Assembly: GCA_963975245.1 (NCBI GenBank)
Contig: CAXBFJ010000001.1
Location: 620,001-684,000, forward strand
DNA from: Panacagrimonas sp963975245
GTDB lineage: Bacteria; Pseudomonadota; Gammaproteobacteria; Nevskiales; Nevskiaceae
Direction of reading: 5' to 3'
Length of the DNA: 64,000 bases
Positions 34,401 to 41,434 of this stretch are shown in pieces. Position 1 is the stretch's first letter; each line of letters opens with the position of its first letter. Position numbers and translations under genes: made by a program. The notes under the pieces were generated by a model. It had not been told where the DNA came from. It was given only the letters and a program-made list of their open reading frames with translations, and did no database searches.

Positions 34401-36854
34401 TCGGCGCGGCAGGCCCTGCTCGAGTACGCGATCAAGGTTGCCGATTGTCCGGACTCGCGATTCGGCGCACTAGAGTCGGTTCGCTGCGCGCGTTTGTCCT
34501 TCCTGCTGATTGGTACCGGCGCGGGCGGCCTGCCACTGCGCGAATCCATCCACAGTCTGTTGCGAAGCGTCATCGCGGCCAACCAGCAACTTCACGACTC
34601 CGGACTGGCCAAGCGCGTCCTGATCGACGAGATCGAGTTTGTGGAATTGCTGGAGGACGTGGCCATCGGCGCGGCGCGTCATCTGGAACGGGTGATGGCC
34701 GATGAGAATCTGGGTCGGCAACTACGCTGGGATCGTCGCGTTGTTGAAGAAGGCGAAGGTGGCCGCAGGCGCGTCATGTTTGAAAGCGACGACGCTTGGT
34801 GGCAGCGCATGGAAATTGCTCACGATGCGCGCAATGGACGTCTGCGCTTTGTCCCGGTGACTGATCGCGCGCGCGCTGAAGAATTTGTTGTCGCTGGCCA
34901 GTTGAAGCTGGCCGATGAGTTTGTCAGCCGAGCCTGCAAGAGCACCGCTCGTGACAGCGACGCGGCCAGAACCCTGTTTGAAATGCTGCTGCCCAATCGG
35001 CTCAAGGAAGTATCGCCGGAGCAGAGGGACATGATCGTGCTGCTCGATAACGAGTCGGCGCGATATCCCTGGGAGATGCTGGAAGACCGATGGAGTGGCA
35101 AGCGGCCTCCCGCAGTTGCTGCAGGGTACTTGCGCCAATTGCGGACGCCACGGTTCCGGAGTCAGCCCTTGCATGCGCAGGGCGCGACGGCGTTTGTGGT
35201 CGGTAATCCAGACCTGGGTGCAAGCACCACATTTTCTTCACTGCCGGGTGCGGAAGCCGAAGCGCGCGCAGTGGCAGGTCTGCTCTCGGAACGCGGTTAT
35301 TCGGTGCGAGATTCCTTTGCCGAAACCGCAGACGATGTCATCGGCGGGCTGCACGCTGACAATTGGCGCATCCTGCACATGGCCGGGCATGGCGTACACA
35401 ACTTTGAAGCTGAAGACGCGGTTTCCGGCAAGAAGTACGTCTCGGGCATGGTAATCGGGAAGAATGTTTTCCTGACGCCTGGTGATATTGCGCAGATGCG
35501 TTGCGTGCCCGAGCTTGTATTCCTCAATTGCTGCCATCTCGGTAGTGCCGAGCAGGCAGAAGGTGCGAGCGTTGATTTTGCAAACCTGGCTTCCAACCTC
35601 GCAATCGAGTTCATCGAGATGGGCGTACGCGCAGTCGTGGCTGCGGGTTGGGCGGTGGATGATGCCGCGGCAAAAGTGTTTGCCGAGCGCTTCTACGATC
35701 AGATGATGGACGGTGCGTGCTTCGGTGACGCTGTTCGCAGTGCCCGCGAGCGAGTCTGGGAGGGCTTCCCTGAATCCAACACATGGGGTGCCTACCAATG
35801 TTACGGCGATCCCGCGTTCTCGCTTCGGCCCGGCGGCGGATCGGCTCGGCGATCACAGACCACGAGCTATTACTCGGTGTCACAGCTGATTTGTGATCTG
35901 GACAGCCTTCGCGGTGCGGTGCGCATGCAACGCAATCAGGGCGAAGTCACCGCTGAAAAAGAGCAGGAGGCTCGGCGGCGCGTGGGCGATCTGCTGGCCA
36001 GAATTCCCGTCACCGAGTCCTGGACCGAACGAGCGGATGTGGCGGCGGCAATCGGCTATGCATACGCCGAGTTCGAGAACTTCGAGGATGCAACGCAATG
36101 GTTTGACCGCGCTCTGGGATCAGATATGGGCTACTGCGATATTCGCGTGCTGGAGCAAAGGGCCAACATTGGCGTGCGTAGTGCTGTTGAACAGTGGAAT
36201 GCACTGAGAAAATCCTCTGCCCGTGTTGATCCCGAGGCCTGGGTGCCGCTGGTGGAGCGAATTGAGCATGCGGTCAAGGCACTGGATGCGCTTTGCGCAC
36301 ATGCGGTCACAGCGGAACGCTTGAGCCTGTTGGGCTCGGCATGCAAGCGGCTGGCCTGGATTCAGCCGGAGGAAGAGCCCAGGATCGAGGCGCTCACCAA
36401 CATGGCCAACTATTATCTGGAGGCCAGCAGGCAGCGTCCGGGGCAAACCTACTCCGTGCTCAACTATGTGATGGCTGAAATGATGCGGCAGTGGTGGACG
36501 CCGCGTACACGCATGTCGCCGGAACAGAAGAAAGAGCTGCTGGAGCGCTGTGATACCGCGATCAAGCGTATGGGAGAAAAGAATCGCCTGAATCCGGATT
36601 TCTGGTCCGGAGCGGGGCTGGCAGATGCGCGCATTGCACTGGCCCTGGTCGAGGACGCGCTGGACCAGCAGACCGGTGATGAACTCATCGGCATCTATCG
36701 CCGTGCGCTGGAGCGGGGCGCGAGTCCCAGAGAGCGTGCATCGGTTGTCGAGCAACTCGAGTTTGTCATTGAAATGGCCAGCAGCAGACCGCGTTCAAAG
36801 GCGGCGGGCAAGCGCCTGGCCACTGCGCTGCAATCCATTTGCGATGTGCTTTGA
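31401..36854 (+). CDS. giant dual-lipase/CHAT-protease/TPR protein
   Basis: A 1817-residue multidomain protein without signal peptide. Domain 1 (about 160-500) is a lipase-like alpha/beta hydrolase: VHGTAS at 169-174, nucleophile SHSRGG (Ser239), Asp443 (HDLVV) and His474 (NHFNYF). Domain 2 (about 525-850) is LCAT/PGAP1-like: PGTMGS, YDWRHS, AHSMGG (Ser635), Asp804 (GDGTVPW), His827. Residues about 915-1190 are unassigned. The CHAT domain (about 1200-1480) has HMAGHG (His1330) and LNCCHLG (Cys1378) and ends GDPAFSLRPGG. A helical TPR-like tail runs about 1500-1817. ATG 31401 follows AAAGAGG. It leads a three-gene operon. Probably a self-processing toxin or defence effector (inference). Confidence 0.85.
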   Translation: MSNKIRFRGEAQPASSQIPLTSDTRLAPLLSMRPGSARDGAGTVEISGDDLVRVRFDNDLVMWLRADDLAADYGRVEVARDGGAPICEIVGPQVEPGERGLLKIGIRLLEFFGVDLAGKAAQSLGKKAETAILKNAPGLYRVPLDSDLHFSPVSAAQIQGLSGPILMFVHGTASSMTGSFSGLWETSAGLEARKAMHALYADRSFAFEHRSLSVSPIDNALELAQMLPSDAEIHLVSHSRGGLVSELMCLGSRTESATFDQPLDDGATLLDTLFSDDPAMGQELGLPRLFGAPAQAYQEARQQQRDQFRLLLKTLDDKRFKVSRFVRVACPARGTTLASGRLDRWLSVLNTIMEHGGLDTLAGGAVSDFLDFVLSVVKERTDPRSLPGLEAMMPGSPLIRLLNLPTLQVSADLSVIAGDVQGDSIWSRLKLLATDWFYGGEHDLVVNTPSMLGGARRPDHGARFERDQGASVNHFNYFKNEKTIRLLASGLTRTEGNLGGFRPISSASEHVPGLEKAIARSRSGSTPRPIAIMLPGTMGSALRVGSKDIWLHYRRLMFGGLGKLEFGRGAEPHSLLEGFYGPLVSFLSNSHRVEIFPYDWRHSVREAAGRLAEKIEQLLPECERDEQPLRLVAHSMGGLVVRAFIAQRPELWARICALPDSRLIMLGTPNRGSHEAMRWLAGCNPTQKKLILLDLTRDRDEMIDVVRRYPGLLELLPSSGAPDFADGEVWKALKQELSESWSLPLASALREARKTWQLIEASPVDPQHMVYIAGCQDETVVDYRVQTGRRGQPELQFMATAEGDGTVPWSSGRLDEVAFYYVPGVAHDALCAASWAFPAYLELIENGRSARLSTSPPGNARGHRTGEIFPISDRPVTDSLPSEKEFMQPLLGLQAVLSGQSGTDRSAPPVRVSIRHGDLAYARYPVVVGHYLGDAIIGAERALDWRLDGKLSQQRALGLYPGAAGSHAVFLQADAQDQPPGALVLGLGQVGSLSPGALEQSARQALLEYAIKVADCPDSRFGALESVRCARLSFLLIGTGAGGLPLRESIHSLLRSVIAANQQLHDSGLAKRVLIDEIEFVELLEDVAIGAARHLERVMADENLGRQLRWDRRVVEEGEGGRRRVMFESDDAWWQRMEIAHDARNGRLRFVPVTDRARAEEFVVAGQLKLADEFVSRACKSTARDSDAARTLFEMLLPNRLKEVSPEQRDMIVLLDNESARYPWEMLEDRWSGKRPPAVAAGYLRQLRTPRFRSQPLHAQGATAFVVGNPDLGASTTFSSLPGAEAEARAVAGLLSERGYSVRDSFAETADDVIGGLHADNWRILHMAGHGVHNFEAEDAVSGKKYVSGMVIGKNVFLTPGDIAQMRCVPELVFLNCCHLGSAEQAEGASVDFANLASNLAIEFIEMGVRAVVAAGWAVDDAAAKVFAERFYDQMMDGACFGDAVRSARERVWEGFPESNTWGAYQCYGDPAFSLRPGGGSARRSQTTSYYSVSQLICDLDSLRGAVRMQRNQGEVTAEKEQEARRRVGDLLARIPVTESWTERADVAAAIGYAYAEFENFEDATQWFDRALGSDMGYCDIRVLEQRANIGVRSAVEQWNALRKSSARVDPEAWVPLVERIEHAVKALDALCAHAVTAERLSLLGSACKRLAWIQPEEEPRIEALTNMANYYLEASRQRPGQTYSVLNYVMAEMMRQWWTPRTRMSPEQKKELLERCDTAIKRMGEKNRLNPDFWSGAGLADARIALALVEDALDQQTGDELIGIYRRALERGASPRERASVVEQLEFVIEMASSRPRSKAAGKRLATALQSICDVL

Positions 36855-36866
36855 TCGGAGAATGTG

Positions 36867-37451
36867 ATGCCACAGAACAGCAAGGATCATCGCAAGACGG
36901 CTTTGGAAAAACTCAAACGCGGGCAGCTTGATCCGCAGGATCAAGTGAGTGACAACTTCCGCTTTTACGAGTTGACCGCCTCGCAGACCGCAAGCCGAAA
37001 CAACGTCGACAACAACTTTGAAAGTGATGAGCAGCTTCGTGCGGCGGTGTACCTGGCCCGCAAGGTGATGCAACCGATTCGTGATCAGTTTGGGCGGTAT
37101 TCGCCGAATAGCGTCTATCGCTCGCAGGCTCTGGAACGGGTGCTCAAGAGCAAACCTCGCAGCTGGATCAGTACCAGCCAGCACACCCTGGGTTGCGCCT
37201 GTGATGTTGAAGTGGCCGGGGTTCCTACAATTGAGCTTGCAAGCTGGGCTTCAGAGAATCTTCCGGATGGTTTCGACCAGATCATCTGTGAATGTTATGA
37301 CCCGGCACAGGGTCCCAATTCGGGATGGGTGCATATCTCGGTATTGCCGCCCGGTGGCGGGCGCAATCGCGGCAATCTGTTGAGTTATGTACGTGATCGC
37401 AGAACCGGTCGGTATGTCTACGTTCAAGGTTTGCGCGCCGACGCCTCGTGA
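36867..37451 (+). CDS. M15-family (endolysin-like) peptidase
   Basis: A 194-residue zinc peptidase resembling phage endolysins and the M15A (M15_3-type) D-Ala-D-Ala peptidases. It opens DNFRFYELTASQTASR, then has the ligand motif SQHTLGCACDVEV (His and Asp) and GWVHIS with the second His. There is no signal peptide or membrane segment, so it stays in the cytosol unless released. The ATG at 36867 follows GGAG; it lies 12 bp after the giant gene and overlaps the next gene by 4 bp. In this setting it may cut peptidoglycan after membrane damage, or may cleave a protein instead. Confidence 0.8.
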   Translation: MPQNSKDHRKTALEKLKRGQLDPQDQVSDNFRFYELTASQTASRNNVDNNFESDEQLRAAVYLARKVMQPIRDQFGRYSPNSVYRSQALERVLKSKPRSWISTSQHTLGCACDVEVAGVPTIELASWASENLPDGFDQIICECYDPAQGPNSGWVHISVLPPGGGRNRGNLLSYVRDRRTGRYVYVQGLRADAS

Positions 37452-38014
37452 GCCGCGCAACACCCAGACAGGTCATCCTTTTTTCCGGCCATATGATCGA
37501 CGCGCCGGACCGGCCATCGCCGCGCTTCCCGGAAGCTGCTGTAGCGCGCGCGATAGACGAGATGCGGCAGATTATCGCCAAGCTGCAGGCCAATCAGGAT
37601 GATCTGTGCCTGACCCAGGGCGCATGTGGCGCGGATCTGCTTTTTTCAGAGTGCTGTCTGGACGCGCAAGTCCCGGTGCAATGGTTGCAGCCGTTTGTGG
37701 AACCGGAATTCATTCAACGTTCGGTGGCAGTGGGCGGCGATCAATGGCAGGCGCGCTACGAACAGGTCCGCAGTCGTCTTGATCGCCCGATTCGGGCCAT
37801 GCCGACCGAGCTGGGCCCGCAGTCCGGTGATCCTTTCGAGCTTTGCAACCAGTGGCTGGTCGGTTCTGCCCGTGCCTATGGTGAACAACCACTGCACATG
37901 GTCTGTCTCTGGGACGGCAAGCCCGGCAGCCCAGGCGGAACAGGGCATCTGCTGAGTCTGGTGACGGACCCGCGTGTTCCACGGTGGCGCGTTGATACGC
38001 GTCAGCTGATCTGA
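37448..38014 (+). CDS. Rossmann/SLOG-like protein of unknown function
   Basis: A 188-residue protein with GTG start overlapping the upstream stop (GTGA). It begins with a strand and loop VILFSGHMIDAPDR, has a Gly/Cys turn TQGACGADLLFSE, and ends with VCLWDGKPGSPGGTGHL before a last strand. These features resemble nucleotide-binding SLOG/DprA-like domains. I recall a similar domain at the C-terminus of TPR- and CHAT-associated signalling proteins, but this is memory of a pattern and not a search result. It could bind or process a nucleotide that triggers the partner effectors. Confidence 0.55.
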   Translation: MSRATPRQVILFSGHMIDAPDRPSPRFPEAAVARAIDEMRQIIAKLQANQDDLCLTQGACGADLLFSECCLDAQVPVQWLQPFVEPEFIQRSVAVGGDQWQARYEQVRSRLDRPIRAMPTELGPQSGDPFELCNQWLVGSARAYGEQPLHMVCLWDGKPGSPGGTGHLLSLVTDPRVPRWRVDTRQLI

Positions 38015-38054
38015 GGCAAGCGGGCTTCAGGAGCCTGTGTTCGCACGTTGCGGA

Positions 38055-38861
38055 TCATCCCGGCAGGTCGTTGAGTTTCCAGTCGTACTCGCCGAACTTG
38101 ATCTTGAACTGGCCCTGACGAATCAGGCTTTTCGCTTTTTCATCATCTGAGAGCAGGCTGGCTCGGGCAGACATCCAGTCCTTAACTTTCTGAGAGCCAA
38201 TCTCAAAATCAGCAGAAAACCAGTTGAATATGTGGGATACGCGAAGTACGCCCGATTCCGGATCGAAGTGATTCCGGCTGCGATCACCCAGGAATCTCTT
38301 TTGCTGATCGTCGAGTTGTGCGTTGAGTTGCTCAGCCACAAAAGCTTCCGGTCGCAGGGCAGGGCAGCCGATCGAGGCGCAGTTGACCGCAAAGTGCACC
38401 CGCGGATCTTTGTACACAGGACGCAAACGTTCATGTTCAATCCAGTCCAGATTGCGCTCTTTTCCCAGCAGCGTAAAAAAGGACTTTTTCCACGGTGATC
38501 GCAGCAGCGATCCCAGATCTTTGATGGAATCAAGGTCCGGATACTCGCTGAGGATCAGTTTCAAAGTGAAAGCGTTATAAGCGTTGATGAGGAAGGCCAT
38601 TTGCTGGGCCATTGACCAGTTCGAGAAGTCGCCGGCATCCACCTTTGATAGTGTGGACAAGACCGGGTCGAGTGAAGCTTCGTTCTTCTTCAGCTTTGTG
38701 TAGTCCACCGCACTCGCATGACCTTGGTCTGTCCATTGGACATGGGCCTGTAGCAGGTCGTTGTAGTCGCGGTAGCTGTGGTCGAACGTGGCGGCGCTGG
38801 CGCCTCCCAGCCAGAAACTCATGCCAAGCAGCATGATGTTGAGTAAGCGGGTCTGCCTCAT
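38055..38861 (-). CDS. exported DUF547 protein
   Basis: A 268-residue secreted or periplasmic protein of unknown function. Residues 1-23 form a Sec signal peptide ending GGASAA. The DUF547 core contains LINAYNAFTLKLIL, PWKKSFFTLLGKERNLDWIEHERLR and RVHFAVNCASIGCPALRPEAF, the latter with two cysteines. Its ATG overlaps the stop of the upstream VTT-flavoprotein gene (ATGA), so the two are co-translated and may serve a shared task. It is convergent with the CHAT operon. Confidence 0.9.
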   Translation of the reverse strand: MRQTRLLNIMLLGMSFWLGGASAATFDHSYRDYNDLLQAHVQWTDQGHASAVDYTKLKKNEASLDPVLSTLSKVDAGDFSNWSMAQQMAFLINAYNAFTLKLILSEYPDLDSIKDLGSLLRSPWKKSFFTLLGKERNLDWIEHERLRPVYKDPRVHFAVNCASIGCPALRPEAFVAEQLNAQLDDQQKRFLGDRSRNHFDPESGVLRVSHIFNWFSADFEIGSQKVKDWMSARASLLSDDEKAKSLIRQGQFKIKFGEYDWKLNDLPG

Positions 38862-40999
38862 GAGCGCCTCCAGTCATGAAAGCGCTCGACCCAATTCAAA
38901 AGTGCCTCGGGTTTGTGCGCCTGCTTCCATTGTCCGGCCACATACTTGTTGGCTTCGGCCATGGTGGGATAGATGTGAATCGTGCCGAGAATCTTGTTCA
39001 GGCCCAGACCATGGCGCATGGCCAAGACATATTCCGAGATCAGGTCGCCGGCGTGCTCCCCGACGATGGTCACCCCCAGAATCCGGTCCTTGCCGGGCAC
39101 CGTGAGCACTTTGACGAAACCGTGAGCCTCACCGTCGGCAATGGCGCGATCAAGATCATCAATGCCGAAGGTGGTGACTTCGTATGACACGTTCTGTGCC
39201 TTGGCGTCGGTTTCATTCAGGCCGACCCGTGCCACCTCAGGCTCGGTGAACGTTGCCCAGGGAATGACCGAGTAATCCACCTTGAAAGGCCCGCCGCGCA
39301 GCCAGAGCAGAGGCGCGAACAAACCGTTGACCGCTGCATACCAGGCCATGTGCGAAGCCGTGTGAGTGAACTGGTAGGGGCCGGCGACGTCGCCGCAGGC
39401 ATAGATATTCGGAAAATTGGTTTCCAAAAATTCATTCACCTCCAGCGTTCGACTGGTCTTGACGCCGAGTTCCTCAAGTCCGTAACCCTTGAGCCGGGCC
39501 GCACGACCCACTGCCACGAGGATCTGATCAAACGCGATCTTCTCCTCGATGCCGTCACGCTTGCAGATCAGGTATTTGCCGTCGGCGTCTTCATGTACCT
39601 TGATGGCTTCGGTATTCAGACGAACGTCAACGCCTTCCGAGCGAAACCGCTCTGCGACGAGCCGGCTGACGTCCGGGTCCTCGCGGCTCATCAGTCGGTC
39701 TGCCATTTCAACCTGCGTCACTTTGGAGCCGAGTCGGGCGAAGGCCTGCGTCATCTCGCTACCAATCGGCCCGCCACCAAGAACCACCAGACGCGGCGGC
39801 AGTTCGGTCAGGCTCCAGATGTTGTCCGAAGTCAGGTACTCAGATTCATTCAGCCCAGGAATGGGGGGAACAAAAGGCTCTGCGCCCGCCGCAATCACAA
39901 TGCTGCGAGCGGTGAGCTTCTTGCCGTTGACCTCGACGGTCCAGGGATCAATCAGTCTTGCATTGCCCTGAAGACACTCGACGCCAAGCTCCGTATATCG
40001 CTCGACGGAGTCATGCGGCTCGATGTCTGCGATAACCTGATGAACACGTTTCATGGCCGCTGCGAAATCAACCTTCGGCGCACTGGCCTGCACGCCAAAT
40101 TCGCCCGCGCGCCGTATGTGGGACGCCAGTTTGGCGGTGCGCAGGATCGCCTTGGAAGGTACGCAGCCGGTGTTGAGGCAATCGCCGCCCATCTGGTGTT
40201 TTTCAATCAGGGTGACTTTTGCCTTCACCGCCGCTGCAATGTAGGCCGACACCAGTCCGGCTGAACCGGCGCCGATAACAATCATGTTGCGATCAAACTG
40301 ATGGGGCTTGTTGAATCGCGCATAGACTTTTCGTGCGCGCACGGCCCTGACAATAGCCCGCGCAATGAATGGGAAAATGCCCAGCAGTACGAAGGCACCG
40401 ATCAGGCCCGGCGACAGGATGTCGCCCTTGGAACTGATCTGGGCCAGCTGAGTGCCCGCATTCACATAGACCACCGTGCCCGCAAGCATGCCGAGCTGGC
40501 TCACCCAGAAAAAGGTGCGAGCCGCCATTCGGGTGAGGCCGAGCAGAAGATTGATGAGAAAGAACGGAATGATCGGGATCAGGCGCAAGGTGAACAGGTA
40601 GAACGGCCCGTCCTTCTCTACACCCGAGTTGATGGCTTTGAGCCGATCTCCATAGCGGTTCTGGATGGTGTCTCGCAGCAGATAGCGTGCGGCGAGAAAT
40701 GCACCGGTTGCGCCTACGGTGGAGGCAAATGACACCAGCACCGTTCCCCACAGCAGACCGAATATCGCACCTGCCGCGAGGGTCAGGATGAGCGCGCCGG
40801 GAATGGATAGCGCTGTCGCCGTGGCATAGACCAGAAAGAAGGCCACAGTCGCGAGTATCGGGTTTGCATCGCGATACTCCACCAGCGAAGCGCGCTGCTG
40901 CTGAAGAAACTCCAGCGACAGGTATTGCCCAAGATCGAAGTAGAAAAACCCGCCAACGGCGGCAAGGATCAATAACAGGAGTACGGCTTTCTGTTTCAT
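38858..40999 (-). CDS. VTT/TVP38 membrane domain fused to mercuric-reductase-like flavoprotein
   Basis: A 713-residue fusion. Residues 4-22 are a membrane span and about 45-215 form the VTT (TVP38/TMEM64, SNARE-associated) membrane domain, with GAIFGLLWGT and RLIPIIPFFLINLLLG. From 238 on it is a pyridine nucleotide-disulfide oxidoreductase: FAD motif GAGSAG (243-248), redox pair Cys274/Cys279 in GGDCLNTGCVPSK, an NAD(P) motif GGGPIGSE, and a C-terminal dimerisation domain with a His-containing HIYPTMAE. The start at 40999 excludes a basic stretch upstream. A membrane quinone or thiol reductase is plausible; the substrate is unknown. Confidence 0.9.
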   Translation of the reverse strand: MKQKAVLLLLILAAVGGFFYFDLGQYLSLEFLQQQRASLVEYRDANPILATVAFFLVYATATALSIPGALILTLAAGAIFGLLWGTVLVSFASTVGATGAFLAARYLLRDTIQNRYGDRLKAINSGVEKDGPFYLFTLRLIPIIPFFLINLLLGLTRMAARTFFWVSQLGMLAGTVVYVNAGTQLAQISSKGDILSPGLIGAFVLLGIFPFIARAIVRAVRARKVYARFNKPHQFDRNMIVIGAGSAGLVSAYIAAAVKAKVTLIEKHQMGGDCLNTGCVPSKAILRTAKLASHIRRAGEFGVQASAPKVDFAAAMKRVHQVIADIEPHDSVERYTELGVECLQGNARLIDPWTVEVNGKKLTARSIVIAAGAEPFVPPIPGLNESEYLTSDNIWSLTELPPRLVVLGGGPIGSEMTQAFARLGSKVTQVEMADRLMSREDPDVSRLVAERFRSEGVDVRLNTEAIKVHEDADGKYLICKRDGIEEKIAFDQILVAVGRAARLKGYGLEELGVKTSRTLEVNEFLETNFPNIYACGDVAGPYQFTHTASHMAWYAAVNGLFAPLLWLRGGPFKVDYSVIPWATFTEPEVARVGLNETDAKAQNVSYEVTTFGIDDLDRAIADGEAHGFVKVLTVPGKDRILGVTIVGEHAGDLISEYVLAMRHGLGLNKILGTIHIYPTMAEANKYVAGQWKQAHKPEALLNWVERFHDWRRS

Positions 41000-41434
41000 G
41001 GGCGTCTGTTTACGTGGGCGGGGGATGGGAGTCCGCCTCGGGTTGGGGCTGATGCCCATAGTAGGGCGTTGCGGCGGACAGACCTATTGGCACTGATCTC
41101 GCATTCATGTCCAAACGTCCGCGCCGCGAATCCTGTCCTTTCATCGCAGCAGTCTTCTCGCAGGCTTGGCATTGGGCCGCGCCTTGGGTACATTGGGCCC
41201 ATGACTTTCCGAAGCGCCACCTTTACAGCCCCTTGCGATGCGTCAATCGCGGCTCGCGGCTGTCTGGCGCTAGTGCTGCGACTGCTGCCCTCGGGCAGAT
41301 AAGAAAACGCGGCCGCACGGGGCCTCAACCGTGCAACATCCCAAAGTTATTTACGTCAAGAGTAGGCCTCGGCGCTCGTGTGCGCGACAATACACGCAAG
41401 AGCCACCGCCGTTGGGCCGCAAGGAACCCTGATC
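41000..41434. other. 435-bp region upstream of leuA
   Basis: Divergent promoter region between the flavoprotein gene and leuA. A possible 33-codon leader peptide (41201-41302) ends in a leucine-rich stretch, listed separately. No convincing complete gene was seen. A Shine-Dalgarno AAGGAA (41421-41426) serves leuA. Confidence 0.45.
41201..41302 (+). promoter_or_regulatory. candidate leuA leader peptide (leucine attenuation)
   Basis: A short frame of 33 codons upstream of leuA ends CLALVLRLLPSGR, with five leucine codons in a window of eight, including one CTA. A CTGCCC/GGGCAG repeat lies at its end. A leader of this kind could sense leucyl-tRNA. No good ribosome site precedes the ATG, and I could not fold a convincing U-tailed terminator before leuA, so this is tentative. 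Confidence 0.3.

Noticed and set aside
39350..40264. 304-codon open frame on the plus strand
   Set aside because: Antisense to the VTT-flavoprotein gene, which has all expected motifs.
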